From positions 3,605,001-3,669,000 of the forward strand of contig JAITYX010000047.1 in the NCBI GenBank assembly GCA_021018815.1: a stretch of DNA of 64,000 nt. The letters are read 5' to 3'. The DNA comes from Talinum fruticosum (Eukaryota; Streptophyta; Magnoliopsida; Caryophyllales; Talinaceae). Of this stretch, positions 1-11,540 are shown in pieces. The translations under genes were made by a program, and so were the position numbers. The notes under the pieces were generated by a model. The model saw only the letters and a program-made list of their open reading frames with translations. It had not been told where the DNA came from and made no database searches. How positions within the stretch are numbered: position 1 is the stretch's first letter; each line of letters starts with the position of its first letter.

Positions 1-1535
1 ATGAGCAAGGAGGGAGCTTGACGAGAAAACTTTTGAATAGTTCATTTATGTTTGGCACCTCATGTTCTTCGTGAGGTAATGGATAAGTCAACTTCTGTGC
101 ATCTTTGGCTTGGGCTATAGCAATTGTACATGATCAAGAGTCTTGCAAACAAATATGTCTCAAAGAGCATGTATACACGTCCTCTATGGCTGAAGGTACT
201 CCCATTTGTAAGCATCTTGATGAGTTAACACTATCCTTATTGATTTGGGGAATTTAGATGTTAAAATTAAAGAATGAGGATAAAGTTATTTTGTTGGTAT
301 TCTCTTTGTCGGCTTATTATAAGCATTTTAAGGAAATCCTCTTATAGTAATAATGAGACTATGGTCATGTTTAGCAATCAGATGTTAGTTGTTGGTTGTT
401 GGTTGATTGGATTAGTTGTTAGCTATTGGTTGATTGGATTAGTCTGTTTGTATAAGCTAGTTATATTTAGTTGTTTCAAAAAAATTGTTTGGTAAAAGTA
501 GTCTGTTTCTCAAAAAAATGTAAGACAAAAAGCTAATTTACAAAAAGGGAATAAGCTATTGAAATTATCTTTTTGAAAATGACTTTTTGAGGGCAAAAAT
601 TATTACAAAAGTCAACTTACCAAAAATTTTAAATAACTTTTTGACCAAGTCAAAAAGCCAAAACTCCCTAAAAAATTTTTTTTTTTTTTTGTCACAAATC
701 CATTAAAAAATCCATTTGCCAAACATGACTTATATCATTTGAGGATGTTAAGGCTAATCTTCTATCCAAAGAGAACTATGATCTTGAGGTACGTGTTGAT
801 AAGGTTGAGGGCTTATCTCGTTAATGAAAAGAAGGGTTCTAAATTTAAGTTTCAAAAACGTAAATCCAACAAGCCCTGTCGTTATTATAGAAAACAAGTA
901 CATGATGTTTTCAAGTGTTTCAAATTGAAAAATAAGAAGGAGAAAGAAGGAGAGAACAAGCAATCTCAAGAACTTCTTGGTGAAGTTGCATTCATTGGTG
1001 CTAAGTTTGACGACGATGTTCTATTTGCTACTCGCTCTTAAAGAGCACAATGATTCTGGCTAGGTTCTTGATTCTGGTTGCACTTTTCATGTGTCTCCAT
1101 AGGGATTGGTTTTCAACATATGAGTCTTTCTGGTGTTGTTCATATGAGCAACGAGACTAGTTACAACATTGTCGGTATTGGTACCATTCGAATCAAGTCT
1201 CATGATGGTGCTATTATAACTTTATTTAATGCTTGTCATGTTCAAGATTTGAAGTTTAACCTCGTTTGTCTTGGCATTCTTGAATCTAAAGAGTGCACAT
1301 ACTCTGCTCAAGGTGGAGTTTTCAAAGTCTTCAAAGGTGCTCGGATGCTCTTGAAAGATTTGAGGCACGGTGGCCTCTATATTCTACAATATTCAACAAT
1401 GACAAATTCTCAAGCTATTTCTATTCCCTCATCTTCCTCATGTTGTTTGCGATTAGGCAATATGATTGACAAAGGCCAATTCAAACCATTCTTGTTTGCT
1501 AGGTTTAAGCATCACTTGAACTACTAAGTTGGTGC
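1..1535 (+). pseudogene. Ty1/copia gag-protease remnant, pol mostly deleted
   Basis: Degenerate copia polyprotein read in several frames. Positions about 60-400 give a UBN2-type gag (pieces such as KSLANKYVSKSMYT and EGTPICKHLDE in different frames). A degraded zinc knuckle lies near 880-940, with CRYYRKQVHDVFKCF in place of CxxC...H...C. The aspartic protease motif LDSGCTFHVS is at about 1065-1095. It is followed by the protease body and the start of the GAG-pre-integrase domain (LRLGNMIDKG, corresponding to the usual RLGHM). At about 1490-1500 the reading jumps directly to FARFKHHLNY, which resembles the last residues of copia RNase H (KFKHCL). Integrase, reverse transcriptase and most of RNase H are therefore missing. 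Stop codons and frameshifts make it non-functional. The 5' part lies outside the window. Confidence 0.8.
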
Positions 1536-1639
1536 TCACAACTTTTAATTGTCCTTAGAGGATCCTCCCTACAAGGCTTTACCCTTCGGGGTTCATTTGG
1601 CTATTTTGGTTTTTGGTGAATTATGACGCACGTGGAGAT

Positions 1640-2320
1640 TGTTAGGTGTAGCTTAAAATACACCCGATTACACTTCTTCTCCACTTGGTATTTAATTTTG
1701 AGAAATTGGAAGCTTAAGGGTGGCACAACCATGTCATAGCAAGAAGGGACAAGACAGCAAAGAGAACAAATGGCTAGAGAGGTGGCATGGTTCGGATCAT
1801 GCCACATGTCATGACCATGCCATGCTAAAGTTTTACCGTTGATGTTTTTTGGCTATTCGTATTCGTCCATTGAAGAGAAGTTTTAACTGTTATTTGGGAG
1901 TTGCAAGGTTATTGCTGAGTTTATTGCCTAAGTTTATCACTAGTAATTGTTATGGCTTCCACCTTCATTATAAATTCTACCATTTTCATTCACCAAAGCA
2001 TCCCAATATCACCCATATTTCTACAACATTTTATCTTATGAATTTATCTCAATGATCTACTTTTAGGTTTATGAGTGAGTATTAAAGAATGATTGTGATC
2101 TCTCTATTTTCTAATCTCGTTGTGCTTTCATACCCCTTGAGATTGAATTTTATACTCATTCCTTTTAGTTTATTCTTATTCTCCGCCCATGAATTTCTCT
2201 CTAATTTTGATTTTCCACGTAAAATCTTGGTATTCATCATATATTTGCCTTCTTGCTCAATTTTTTGAGTATTTTACATCCTACCCACTTCTACTATACA
2301 TATTACTCTATTTCCTAACA
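1640..2320 (+). repeat. 3' LTR of the deleted copia element
   Basis: The sequence GTGGAGAT just before 1640 is a typical copia polypurine tract, and the next bases are TGTTAGG, a common copia LTR start. The matching inverted end CCTAACA lies at 2314-2320, giving an LTR of about 681 bp. A TATA-like ATTATAAAT lies near 1968. The 5' LTR would be left of the window, so identity between LTRs and the target duplication cannot be checked. The right boundary is inferred from the TGTTAGG/CCTAACA pair alone. Confidence 0.6.
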
Positions 2321-4475
2321 CACCCCTATCTAATTCCAAGGAGATTAGTGAAGCTGAGGTTTTTCCTATATTATTGAAGGCTCATCAACCGTCAGTGGTG
2401 CTTACAAAGGAAGGAGTAACTACACCTGAGAATTTTGTTGCTTGCCTGTGAATTTTTCACATACGAGGTGTTGCAAGGGAGTTTTAAGTATTGGCACTAG
2501 GGGTAGCGATTAGACCTAACAAATAGGTCATTTGGTTTAGTTCCGCATTGGGTTAATATCGAATCGGGTCATGTTTTAGCCAATAAGATTTTGGTCGGTT
2601 TTGGTTTTAGGTTAGTTCTTTTCGATTTGGGATATTGATCCAATAACTTAACTTATTCCATAGAGAGATAGAAAATATTCAGGTATGATTCGATTGGTCC
2701 AGGTGATTTTTATTTCATATCAACATCGGATTAAATTTTCATAGTGTCGGTTTGAATTGATTTTCAATTATTTGGTTCATATCACTGTTGCTAGGTCGAA
2801 TAGGGACATCACAAAATTTTTAATCCTCATGATTAATTATCAACTATTATTAAAAATAGTTTCATAGTAATCATAAAGAAAAACAAAAACATAATAAGAG
2901 CTCTGGTTCTTTGGCCATGGGTATAATTCAATATTAATCTGCATAATTTTTTACACTTAGGAGTTAGTATTGCTTGATATGCTCCATTGCCGGCCATTCA
3001 CTACAAATGCATGAACAAATAGAAGCACAAGACAAGTACACCAAGAGAGGTCATACCCTAAATGTAGGTTTAACCCAATAAACGATTTCATAATTTCCTA
3101 TTAACATCCATTAATTAGTTAACAATGCAAAATCCTATAGTGATAAAAATATATAAATAGTAATTAAGGAGTGATTATAGATAATAAAATATTATCCGCA
3201 TATTTTGCTTAAGATAAGCTTATTACCAATGACTTATTAAAACCATCCTAAATTTAGCTCTTGAAGAGATTATTACCCCTTGCTTAACTACCTATCAACA
3301 TGCTAAATTTTCGAGCAACGAATGGCTCCTGTTTAAGACCCCATTCGCCATCCCATCTAATTAATGAAAACAGGATGCTTTTACTCCTAATCTACTTCGT
3401 TAATCCTATTTCTTTTTTCGTTCTTTCTACATCTCCATTATCGTCGTCTTGTTGTGGATCGAGCATTGGGAAAACGAAGAGAGAAAATAGGGTTTGCTCT
3501 TGAACATCTGTTCTTCCTTTCTCCTCCGAACTTTCAAGGAAAAAGGCTGTTATTTCGAGGGGTTGCAAATTTTTTATTTATTTATTTTGGGTGTTACATG
3601 AAGAAAATGCCCAATTATTCATGCATTTTCTCCTGAAGGTCAGCAGTACATTCATTATTTTTTAGCATGGAAACCTTTTCGTTTCTTGTATTTAGTTTGT
3701 TACGCTGTTAAGGTGCCTTTTAATTAGAAATTGCGATTAGAAGCCTTGAAATTAAAACTAAGATATGTTGAAGGATTTCCTAATTAGGGTTAGAGTGAGG
3801 TGGCCAGATTAAATAAGGAATTAACCGATTCGGTTCAATTGTAACCCTAGTCATTATGAGCCATTGATCAGCCTGCCTAGTTCAATCTCGACACCTACCA
3901 GGCTAAAGATAAACCAATCGTTTGGTTTTTTTTTTTTTTTTGCTAAAGTTACATCTTTGGAGATAGTAAGAGTCAAGAGTGCTCTAATCTATCAGTTAGC
4001 TATGTTTTTTAGGTGTTACATTTGATTACTTCGACTTTGATTTTTAGGTGTTTACTTATTTAAGATCTGGTGTATTTTCAGGACTATTTTGTTACATTTT
4101 TATCCATGATAATTAATTATCGAAAAAAGTTAAACCCATCAAATGCAATTGATGCTTTGATCCATTACTCAATTCATCTTAGAATAATAAAATAAAATAA
4201 AATATAACCAATTAACATCCTTTTAACTAATTTTAACTCAACTACTAAGTCCTTAAAATTATGAAGGAACATATAATATGAAACTAAAAAAATATTTAAA
4301 ATTATATGTATTGTGAAATAAAGGGAGTTATGTATCTTAATTTTCGATAATTAAACATCACTTTCCAGTAAAAGATTTTTTTGGGATAAATGTTCTATTT
4401 ATCAGTTCGACATGTGGCAGTAAAATAGTCTGCGATCTACACAACAAACTGAAAATTTGCAGGAAATTGTGGAAA
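2321..4475. other. AT-rich intergenic region upstream of the RIC gene
   Basis: No convincing gene. Around 2496-2800 is a degraded repeat rich in GGGTCA/GGTTTTGGTT motifs that begins ACTAGGGGTAGCGATT, reminiscent of hAT-type non-autonomous ends, but a clean terminal inverted repeat is not visible. Short open frames at 3300-3636 show no recognisable family. A Stowaway-like right end (TTGTGAAATAAAGGGAG) is at about 4313-4329. The promoter and 5' UTR of the RIC gene should lie in the last few hundred bases. Confidence 0.4.
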
Positions 4476-6360
4476 ATGAGCGTAAAGATGAAGGGCCTTC
4501 TAAAAGGCCTGAGGCACATTTCTCATATTTTTGGTACGTATCTTTATCAAACTTTTATGTACTCCAATTAGTAAGATATTTATTTAATGTATTTTGACGT
4601 TATTTATAGGCTAATAATCATCATTAATTATATATTGTGTGAATGAGTAGAGGAGGAGCAGGGAGAAAAGGAGATCCAAATTGGGTTTCCCACGGATGTA
4701 AAACATGTTGCTCATATTGGGTGGGATGGTCCTTCTGCTAATGCTCCTAGTTGGGTACGTTTACTCACCCCCTTTTTCTTTAATATATATCCATCTATAT
4801 ATATAGTAGTACATGTCGTAATTTACGGATAAGATACTTACATTTCATCCTCCGTTGGATAAGATTATTATACATTGGACAAATTCTTAGGTGACACAGT
4901 ATTTTGAGGGTAACTTTTTAATGATTTTGAGGTGATGTTTAGAACTCACGTTTAAATTTGAGGGTGATTAATAATTTTATTATTTTTTTATTACAATGTA
5001 AAATTTTACGATATACCATTTCACTCAAGTGAGGTTATAAATGTTTAGATAAATATATTTTGAGCTTTTGTTTGGACTGAACAATTATGATTGTGTTGGT
5101 TATTATTTGACAGATGAATGACTTCAAATCATCACCAGGAAATGCGTCAGGAAATGCACCAACTAATTCTATTGACGACCTCAAACGCGGTTCACAAGGT
5201 TCACGTCTCTTCATCACCAATTGGTTGTTATTTGATCGCTAATCTTCCATAAATTCGACATTCAAAGTTCACATTGTGCCCCTTTTCATAATTTAGTTTG
5301 GTGTAGGGTTAAAGCTGCACCTTCAGTGGGTCAGACCTAGAGATGCTAATTTAGTCTATACCTTACAAATGGATCATTCTATTTCCTTACGAGTTGGGTC
5401 ATGTTTGGGCCAACAAAAATCGGTTGGTTTCGGGTCATGTCATATTAAGTTTAAATTGACTTTAAATTAATGATATTTGGTCCAATAAATTTCTCTTCCT
5501 CTAAAAAATAATTATGGAGAAAAAGGTCATAGTCGGGTAGGGCATAACTCAGGTTTGGGCACACACATAGGACAAAGGGGTGAGCATGGATTTGCGTCAT
5601 TCAGTTCAGGTTTGAGATTTCGATTTTTCTAGGTATAAAATTATACCTAACAAAAATGACTCAAATCTATACTGGAACATATGCTCTAAATAGTTGGCTT
5701 AAAACTAAAAATGGCTCAAACCGGCTAAATCCAAATGTTTTTCGCCAAAGTTGTAAAACAAATTTATTGGGTCAAATATCAACTAATTTGAAATTAACTC
5801 GACTCGAAAGTAACCAAACGGTCATCTTATAACCGGATAACCCGAAGCCAAATCAAAGGATCAAAAAATGGGTATAATCTAGGTTTTCGAATTGATTATG
5901 GATTCATCATTTGCATGCGTTGACTCATTTTACAGAATCATCTCCAAAGAAAGGTGGCACAAGAGATTCACCAGCGCGAGACATGCCCGGTTTGCCAAAG
6001 TCATCAAGACGAGAACTATCCGTAGAGAGCATTGGATCAATTGACTCCCCAGCAGGGAGTCCTAAGCAAAGCAAGTCTAAGTCATCCAGGAGATCATCGC
6101 GCCAGTCCAAAAACAAGGAAGGTGAAGAATCATCCGCCTCCCAGGACCTGCCCAACGTGCCCAAGAAATCGCGGCGGAAGAAGTCCAAGGACACTGAAGG
6201 CTCCGAGAAGAAGTCATCTTCTCGATCCAAAGACAAGGGGTCAAGGCATGGTGGCTCCAGACGTGGATCCGAGGATGGGTCGGTGTCTAAGCATTGTACT
6301 ACTGAAGCATATGCGGGCTCAAGTTTGGCCACTCTGAAGGAAGATGAGGTCAGGGGATAG
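4476..6360 (+). CDS. ROP-interactive CRIB motif protein (RIC family), four exons
   Basis: Exons 4476-4533, 4651-4754, 5114-5198 and 5936-6360, all with GT-AG introns and matching phases, give a 223-residue protein. Exon 1 encodes a basic start ([19 protein letters not shown]) typical of plant RIC proteins. Exon 2 holds the complete CRIB motif [16 protein letters not shown], which in this family binds active ROP (Rho of plants) GTPases. Exon 4 encodes a low-complexity Ser/Lys/Arg-rich tail with many possible phosphorylation sites. RIC proteins are plant-specific ROP effectors that control actin, microtubules and exocytosis, often at the plasma membrane; the basic start and tail fit membrane attachment. 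The length is normal for the family and no frameshift is visible. Which RIC subgroup it belongs to cannot be decided here. The LRR gene at 8555-9955 is convergent with it. Confidence 0.9.
5199..5935 (+). other. RIC intron 3 with repeat-like insert
   Basis: This 737-bp intron is much longer than introns 1 (117 bp) and 2 (359 bp). It contains GGGTCA-type motifs and starts resembling hAT ends (CTAGAGATGCTAATTTAG near 5338; AGGGGTGAGCATGG near 5576). They suggest old non-autonomous transposon insertions, but no clean terminal repeats or target duplications are visible. The acceptor TTTTACAG precedes 5936. Confidence 0.4.
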
Positions 6361-8554
6361 AAAATTTGAAAACCTTTTAGAGACAAATTGGTCTTTGATT
6401 TATGTTTCGATGCAAATTGGATTTGATTTATAATACTCAGTCTAGCTTCTCAAGAATCGAATCTTAATTGAAAAGGTAGACTTCTTTAGCTTTCTTATAG
6501 AATCAGAACTCTTAACCTTTTGTTATACATATTAGGGATTCAAACATGGGTTTGTATAGTTTTGGAAATTTTAAGGGATCAAACGTATATACTCCATAAA
6601 GAGCCTACGTGAAAATTTGTAAATTTTTAGCTTAATTTTGAACTTTTTGATCTAAAAACAGTGGCTATGATGGTTTGGATTAAGTGTTCCATTATGCCGT
6701 TGATCTTTGCCTAATGCACTAACGTCTCGGGAAATAGTTTGTAACATAAAATGTATTTGGTTGGGGGTAAAATCATTTTTCTGTAAAATAATTTTCATGT
6801 AAAATATAAAATTTATTTTCAACTAATACTTTCGATTGTTCGGTGATAAAGGAAAATGAGAAGGGGTGGGGGTTTTAAGGAAATGAGAGAGAATGAGAAA
6901 GTTAATTCTCTTCAATGCATCTTTATTAATTTAGCTAACCAACACTTGTTCTATTTTGAGTGTTAATATATCTCACAGGTCGGTTTCTCTGAATTTCTCA
7001 TCAAACAAAATTTGTAGTTGATGGGCATTGATAGCGTAGATAAGCACATAATTAAGGTTGAAAAATGAGTAGGTCACTCAGCGTAGCACCCATTGTTGCG
7101 CCTCCATTGATTTTGCTCCGTTTAGTAATACATTCGACTTTATAAATAAAGGCTTATTTGTTTTAGCGGTTAAAAATTAGTTATTAACTATTATGAAATG
7201 TTATGAGTCTGTTGCAATATAGTTGTTAATCTATTACGAACTGTTTTGAGTTATTATGATTAATTGAAACTAATTGTTATGAGCTGTTACAACCTATTAT
7301 AGGTTATTGTCGGTTATAAACATCACTATAAGCACCAAGCAAACATGCCTGAATTAAGTTGGCGAATTTAAGATTTTGTTATTTACTTTTAATTCGTCGT
7401 GTTCGAACATCTCTAAAACAAAAAAATAGCCTCAAGTTGGGAAAACATTAGTCCCCTTGCCTAATTCCGATTCCAATACCAAGAAATTAAAATAATTGCG
7501 CTCAAACTCAATTTAACGTGGTTGGTTTCCATTGATGGATCAAATCGGTCTAAACCAAGCTGAACTTGAATACGCCAATATGCAATGCATGACCTACTCC
7601 TCTCATTTTATAATATTTATCGTTTCTATATTATAAAGATCAAGAAAACATAATATTTGTTATAAAATTTATGTTAAAAGATTAAATTGTCCAAAAATAT
7701 TATCAAAAATTAAAAAACTAATAAAAAGAAAAAAATTATTGATAACAATAAAATTAATAAATTAGTCATTACTATATTATTAAAATTAAAAAATAAAAAT
7801 AATTGTGAAAAAAATTAAAATAAAAATATTGTAAAATAAAAAGAGCAATCAAAAATAAACATTTAAGAAACAACTCCAAATTGTCAGGGAATAAATTAAT
7901 TGATACATACATTGTGGGAATATTTGCCTGGTGGCTTCTTCCATAATAGCATGTCAGTATCCTTATTGCCTCAACATTTATTACTTTGAGTAACACTACA
8001 TCTACATCAATTAGCCTCCCTAACTTCAAAGAACATAAATAAGCTGCACCACCTTTATTTTCAAGGCACATAACTCGGCCAGAATACCAGCTGCACTACT
8101 AGCCTCCACAAGTAAAAACATGAGAATCATCACCTTGAAACACCAATAAAGCATAGAAATTGATTCTAAGGATAACCATTAATAATCCAAACACAAAGAT
8201 CAAACCCAAATCCTGTACAATAAAACACGATATCGACACTCATCTCATAATCCATATATTAAAAGCCTTGTTTCATAATCCATATACGGCGCAGTAAGAG
8301 TTGAGTAAATATAAAAGTTGATGAACATGAAAAAACTATGCAGTTTGTCATTAAACAAAAATCCGATAACTAATTACACCACTTGCACTTAGTTAGAAGT
8401 TAGAACTAAGAACATTTTTGGGGCATCTACCAAAGACTAGCCTAAAACAAAGGGTCAAGGACCTTCTCTTTTGTATGATTTTCACAAGAGAAAATTAAAG
8501 ATCTTGTGTGCACCATCAATTCTAATCTACTCATGTCAGGATCAGAAGATAGAA
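6361..8554. other. Intergenic region between RIC and LRR genes
   Basis: No gene is supported. It holds the 3' regions of the two convergent genes, a Tourist-like MITE (7151-7349) and a Stowaway-like AT-rich stretch starting TACTCCTCTCATTTTATAATATTTATC at about 7595. The 99-residue frame on the - strand at 7772-8071 has no recognisable family. Confidence 0.4.
7151..7349. mobile_element. Tourist-like MITE (TTATAACCGC family)
   Basis: The left end GGCTTATTTGTTTTAGCGG and the reverse complement of the right end, GGCATGTTTGCTTGG, form an imperfect inverted repeat. The interior carries repeated TTATGAGCTGTTA and GGTTATAA words. The same words make up the arms at 48272-48469 and 58850-59004, so this looks like an undivided relative. 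A TTA/TAA target duplication is not clear here. Confidence 0.45.
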
Positions 8555-9955
8555 CTACAGCCAGTAAAATGACCAAAAACCCACCAGGAGAATCACCAGA
8601 AACCGATCAAGATTGAGAGAGAGGCTACCATTGAAGAGGACAGCACTGGTAACTTGTGTTCCATTGCAAGCTCTGAAATTTCCCAAACTGCCCTTCTTCT
8701 GCAGAGACTTCTTCATGCCCTTGTCAAGACAGAGATTTGGGTTACCTTCCAATTTGAGCTTCATTCCAAGCTTGGCAACAAACTGGGCAGAGAAGGGAAT
8801 TCTCCCGCTTAATTGGTTATTTTGGAAATTCAACTCATTCACATTCGCCAACAACTCAAATTCTTCAGGCACTTTGCCCTCCAGCTTATTGTTGTCCAGC
8901 AAAATATAGCTCAAGTTTCCCAAAAATACCCCCATGGAAGGTGGAATATGCCCAACAAGACCAACCCCAGAAAGCCCAATTCCCACAATGCCCCTGAGGT
9001 TCTCCCAAATTTCCGGGATTGCCCCTCCCAGAGGGTTCCCACTCAAGTAGACTTCTCTTAGGGAGGGCATGGACCCCAAAAACAAGGGCACCCCAAAATT
9101 CCCAAACTTGTTGTAGCTCAAATCAAGGAACTCTAGGCTCTGCAACCCCTTCAAACACGCCGGAATCTCGCCGGAAAAATTGTTTCCGCTCAGATCAAGC
9201 TTGATCAGAGATTTTGACTGCCCTAGAGATTTTGGGACAATGCCCTCCAAGCCATTGTTGCTCAAATCAAGAAGCCTTAAGTTCCCAAGCATTCCAAGAT
9301 TTTGAGGGACCCCATACCCTTCACCACCCAAGCTGGGGTTCCCAGAAATTGTAAGCTGCTCAAGGGAGGACAGCTTGGTAATTTCATCAGGGATCCCTCC
9401 AGAGACGTTGCTTCCGGTTAAGATCAGCCTTCGGAGAGATGTGAAATTACCGATTGTGCCACTTAGCGAACCGGAAAGTGATGGGTTCTCCACGAACACG
9501 AGCTCCTCAAGCTCCAACCCGAACTGGAAACGTTTCGCCTGGTTGAGATTGGGGAAGGAAACGGGGCGGCGAGTGAAGCAGCGGTAGAAGAAGAGTTTGC
9601 GGAGGTGGGGGAGGGAGAAGAGAGAGAAAGGGAAAGAGGAGTTGGGTGAACATGGCGGGTTCTGCGAAGAATCCGAGACGTACCCGAAGTTCACCTCGAT
9701 GACATGGGGGACCAAAACGGTGCCGTTTGGAGAGGGAAAGTAGCCGCAAACGATACCGTGAGGGGCGGAGAGGCAGAGGTCGTCGGGGAAGAGAGTACGC
9801 CATGGGACGTCCGAGTTGACCGATTCGAGGGCGAGGTAGACAGATTCCTGCTCGGCCGAGTCGAGGGAGAGTTGGTCTTGTTGGTGGGAGAGGGGGACGA
9901 GAGAGAGTATAAACACCAGAAAAAGGGAGTGAAGAAAAGAGAGAGAAACCGCCAT
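8555..9955 (-). CDS. Secreted leucine-rich repeat protein, PII-2/RLP-like
   Basis: Single-exon gene. The frame is open back to 10141, but the ATG at 9955 is preferred because it starts a clear signal peptide (MAVSLSFLHSLFLVFILSL), giving about 466 residues. An N-terminal cap with paired cysteines precedes about eight to nine plant-type LRRs (LxxLDLSxNxLxGxIPxxL pattern), followed by a cysteine-containing cap (GNPNLC) and a hydrophobic C-terminal tail that could be a GPI-anchor signal or membrane segment. There is no kinase domain. The layout matches the Piriformospora indica-insensitive protein 2 / receptor-like protein group, so a cell-surface role in recognition is likely; the ligand is unknown. 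From memory, Arabidopsis also has an LRR gene of this kind beside a RIC gene (RIC7), so the pairing with 4476-6360 may be conserved. Confidence 0.85.
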   Translation of the reverse strand: MAVSLSFLHSLFLVFILSLVPLSHQQDQLSLDSAEQESVYLALESVNSDVPWRTLFPDDLCLSAPHGIVCGYFPSPNGTVLVPHVIEVNFGYVSDSSQNPPCSPNSSFPFSLFSLPHLRKLFFYRCFTRRPVSFPNLNQAKRFQFGLELEELVFVENPSLSGSLSGTIGNFTSLRRLILTGSNVSGGIPDEITKLSSLEQLTISGNPSLGGEGYGVPQNLGMLGNLRLLDLSNNGLEGIVPKSLGQSKSLIKLDLSGNNFSGEIPACLKGLQSLEFLDLSYNKFGNFGVPLFLGSMPSLREVYLSGNPLGGAIPEIWENLRGIVGIGLSGVGLVGHIPPSMGVFLGNLSYILLDNNKLEGKVPEEFELLANVNELNFQNNQLSGRIPFSAQFVAKLGMKLKLEGNPNLCLDKGMKKSLQKKGSLGNFRACNGTQVTSAVLFNGSLSLNLDRFLVILLVGFWSFYWL

Positions 9956-11540
9956 GGATGAAGCTTGGAAATGGAAGGGGGATGAAGATGAGAGAGGTGG
10001 GGGAGGGTTTAAAGAGGGTTTAAAGGGAGGGAGGAAACAAAAAGGAGGGAGAAGGGAGAGGAGAGAGGAGGAGATGCCATAGCTAGAAAGGGGTAAAAGA
10101 AGGTGGAGATGGAGTAGGAGGTACAGTTTTGGATTTCTCACTCCTGCTCCTGCAGCTTACAGAGTGGTAGTAGAGGTGAAATGAAAAAGGTAAGGTTTGA
10201 GCCTCTGCCTCTGGAGGGAGAAAAAAGGTACAGTGTAGATTTCTATTTTCCGAATCCCGGATTTGACCTTTGTTTTGGAGGCTAATGACTACGGATTAAG
10301 GAACTTGCCCATTGGTTAACTCAAATAAATCAAGTGTTGAGTATTCATTAATCCTACTTACGTCATTAATCAAGATCTAGATTATACTCATAATTAACTT
10401 ATGGTGGATGGATGCTGATCAACAATACTTTACTATTTAATATTTTAAATTATAATCTAACATAAAATTATGGTAAGGACATAAAATTTTGAAGGTGATA
10501 TGCATGTTCACCAATGCAAATCTGTAACATATTAATGTCATTTTGCATTTGTGGTTAAAGTCATAATGCCTTGTACTTAATTTTTCCTTCGTCAAGTGCA
10601 AGAAGTCCCTCCCCTCATATCCCTCAACGCTCGTTTTATCTCATGACATTAATGTAACCTATACAAACAACCAACCTCATGAATCATGAGTCATTACTTT
10701 ATAGATTCCATCTTATGGCCTCGAGACGTGAACACATCTTATGGGTATTTTGAAATCTGATACAAATCAGTCAAACGGATAATGTTCTAGAATAAGAATC
10801 GTTTAATCGGTTTTGGGTAAGGTTCCTCGGATTTAGTAACCTATCAAATAGGTTTCGGCTCCGATTCTAATAATTAAACTTTGGAACCGAAACATGGAAC
10901 AGCTTAAAATAAGTTCAAGTTCCTAATATTATGGGTACCCATAATCGTTAATAATGTTCTAGATTTTCAATATTTTTAATTAGAATCAAAATAATATTTT
11001 TAATTATTTATAATATCAATAAAAGAATATTTTTCTTGAATGATGTTTGGATATAAAGTAATTCCTTTCAAGGGTGAGAAATCAAGAAAGAACAACCATG
11101 AACAATGGCTATATGCTTCCATATTTTCCGACTAGATCTCCATTTTTTCTAGCTTCCACCTCCATTTCGGCTACCATAGTTCATTTTCTGGCTCATGCTC
11201 ACCATTTTTGGGCAAGCCCATCGAAGGTTCTAGTTTTTCTCTCCTCCTCAGTGGCCACCATGTGTCACTCGTTTATGTTGGTGCTGGCACGGCCTCCTTC
11301 GCCGATCATCAGATCAAGTCATGTGATTTGTCCCTCCCATTGGTTGTCATCGAGATCCTTTGATTCAGCATCCATCGGCGCCATCAAGTCCTTGGTCACT
11401 AGTAGCGGGGCTGATTGTAGGTGATTATTTAGGGTTCGTTATTTTTTTATAATTATTATTTAAATGAGAATAAATTATATTATGACAATATGAGCTGATG
11501 ACAAAGTTTTAAATTTGGATATGATTTGCATTTGCATGTG
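9956..11540. other. LRR gene 5' flank and AT-rich spacer
   Basis: The first 250 bases are purine-rich on the + strand (GGAGG/GAGAGG runs), consistent with a pyrimidine-rich 5' leader of the LRR gene. Around 10780-10960 is a degraded GGTTTCGG/CCGAAAC-rich repeat like those at 2496-2800. The 116-residue frame at 11074-11424 (+) shows no recognisable family or start context and is not called as a gene. Confidence 0.35.

Noticed and set aside
5925..6386. 153-residue open frame on the - strand
   Set aside because: It is the mirror of the low-complexity Ser/Lys-rich exon 4 of the RIC gene, and its Asp/Ser/Leu composition follows from that.
9956..10141. Upstream extension of the LRR protein (62 residues)
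   Set aside because: It would bury the signal peptide that starts at the ATG at 9955. The extension is low-complexity Leu/Pro/Ser from a pyrimidine-rich leader.
11074..11424. 116-residue + strand frame
   Set aside because: No recognised domain. The composition (Ser/His/Pro) and isolated position give no support.
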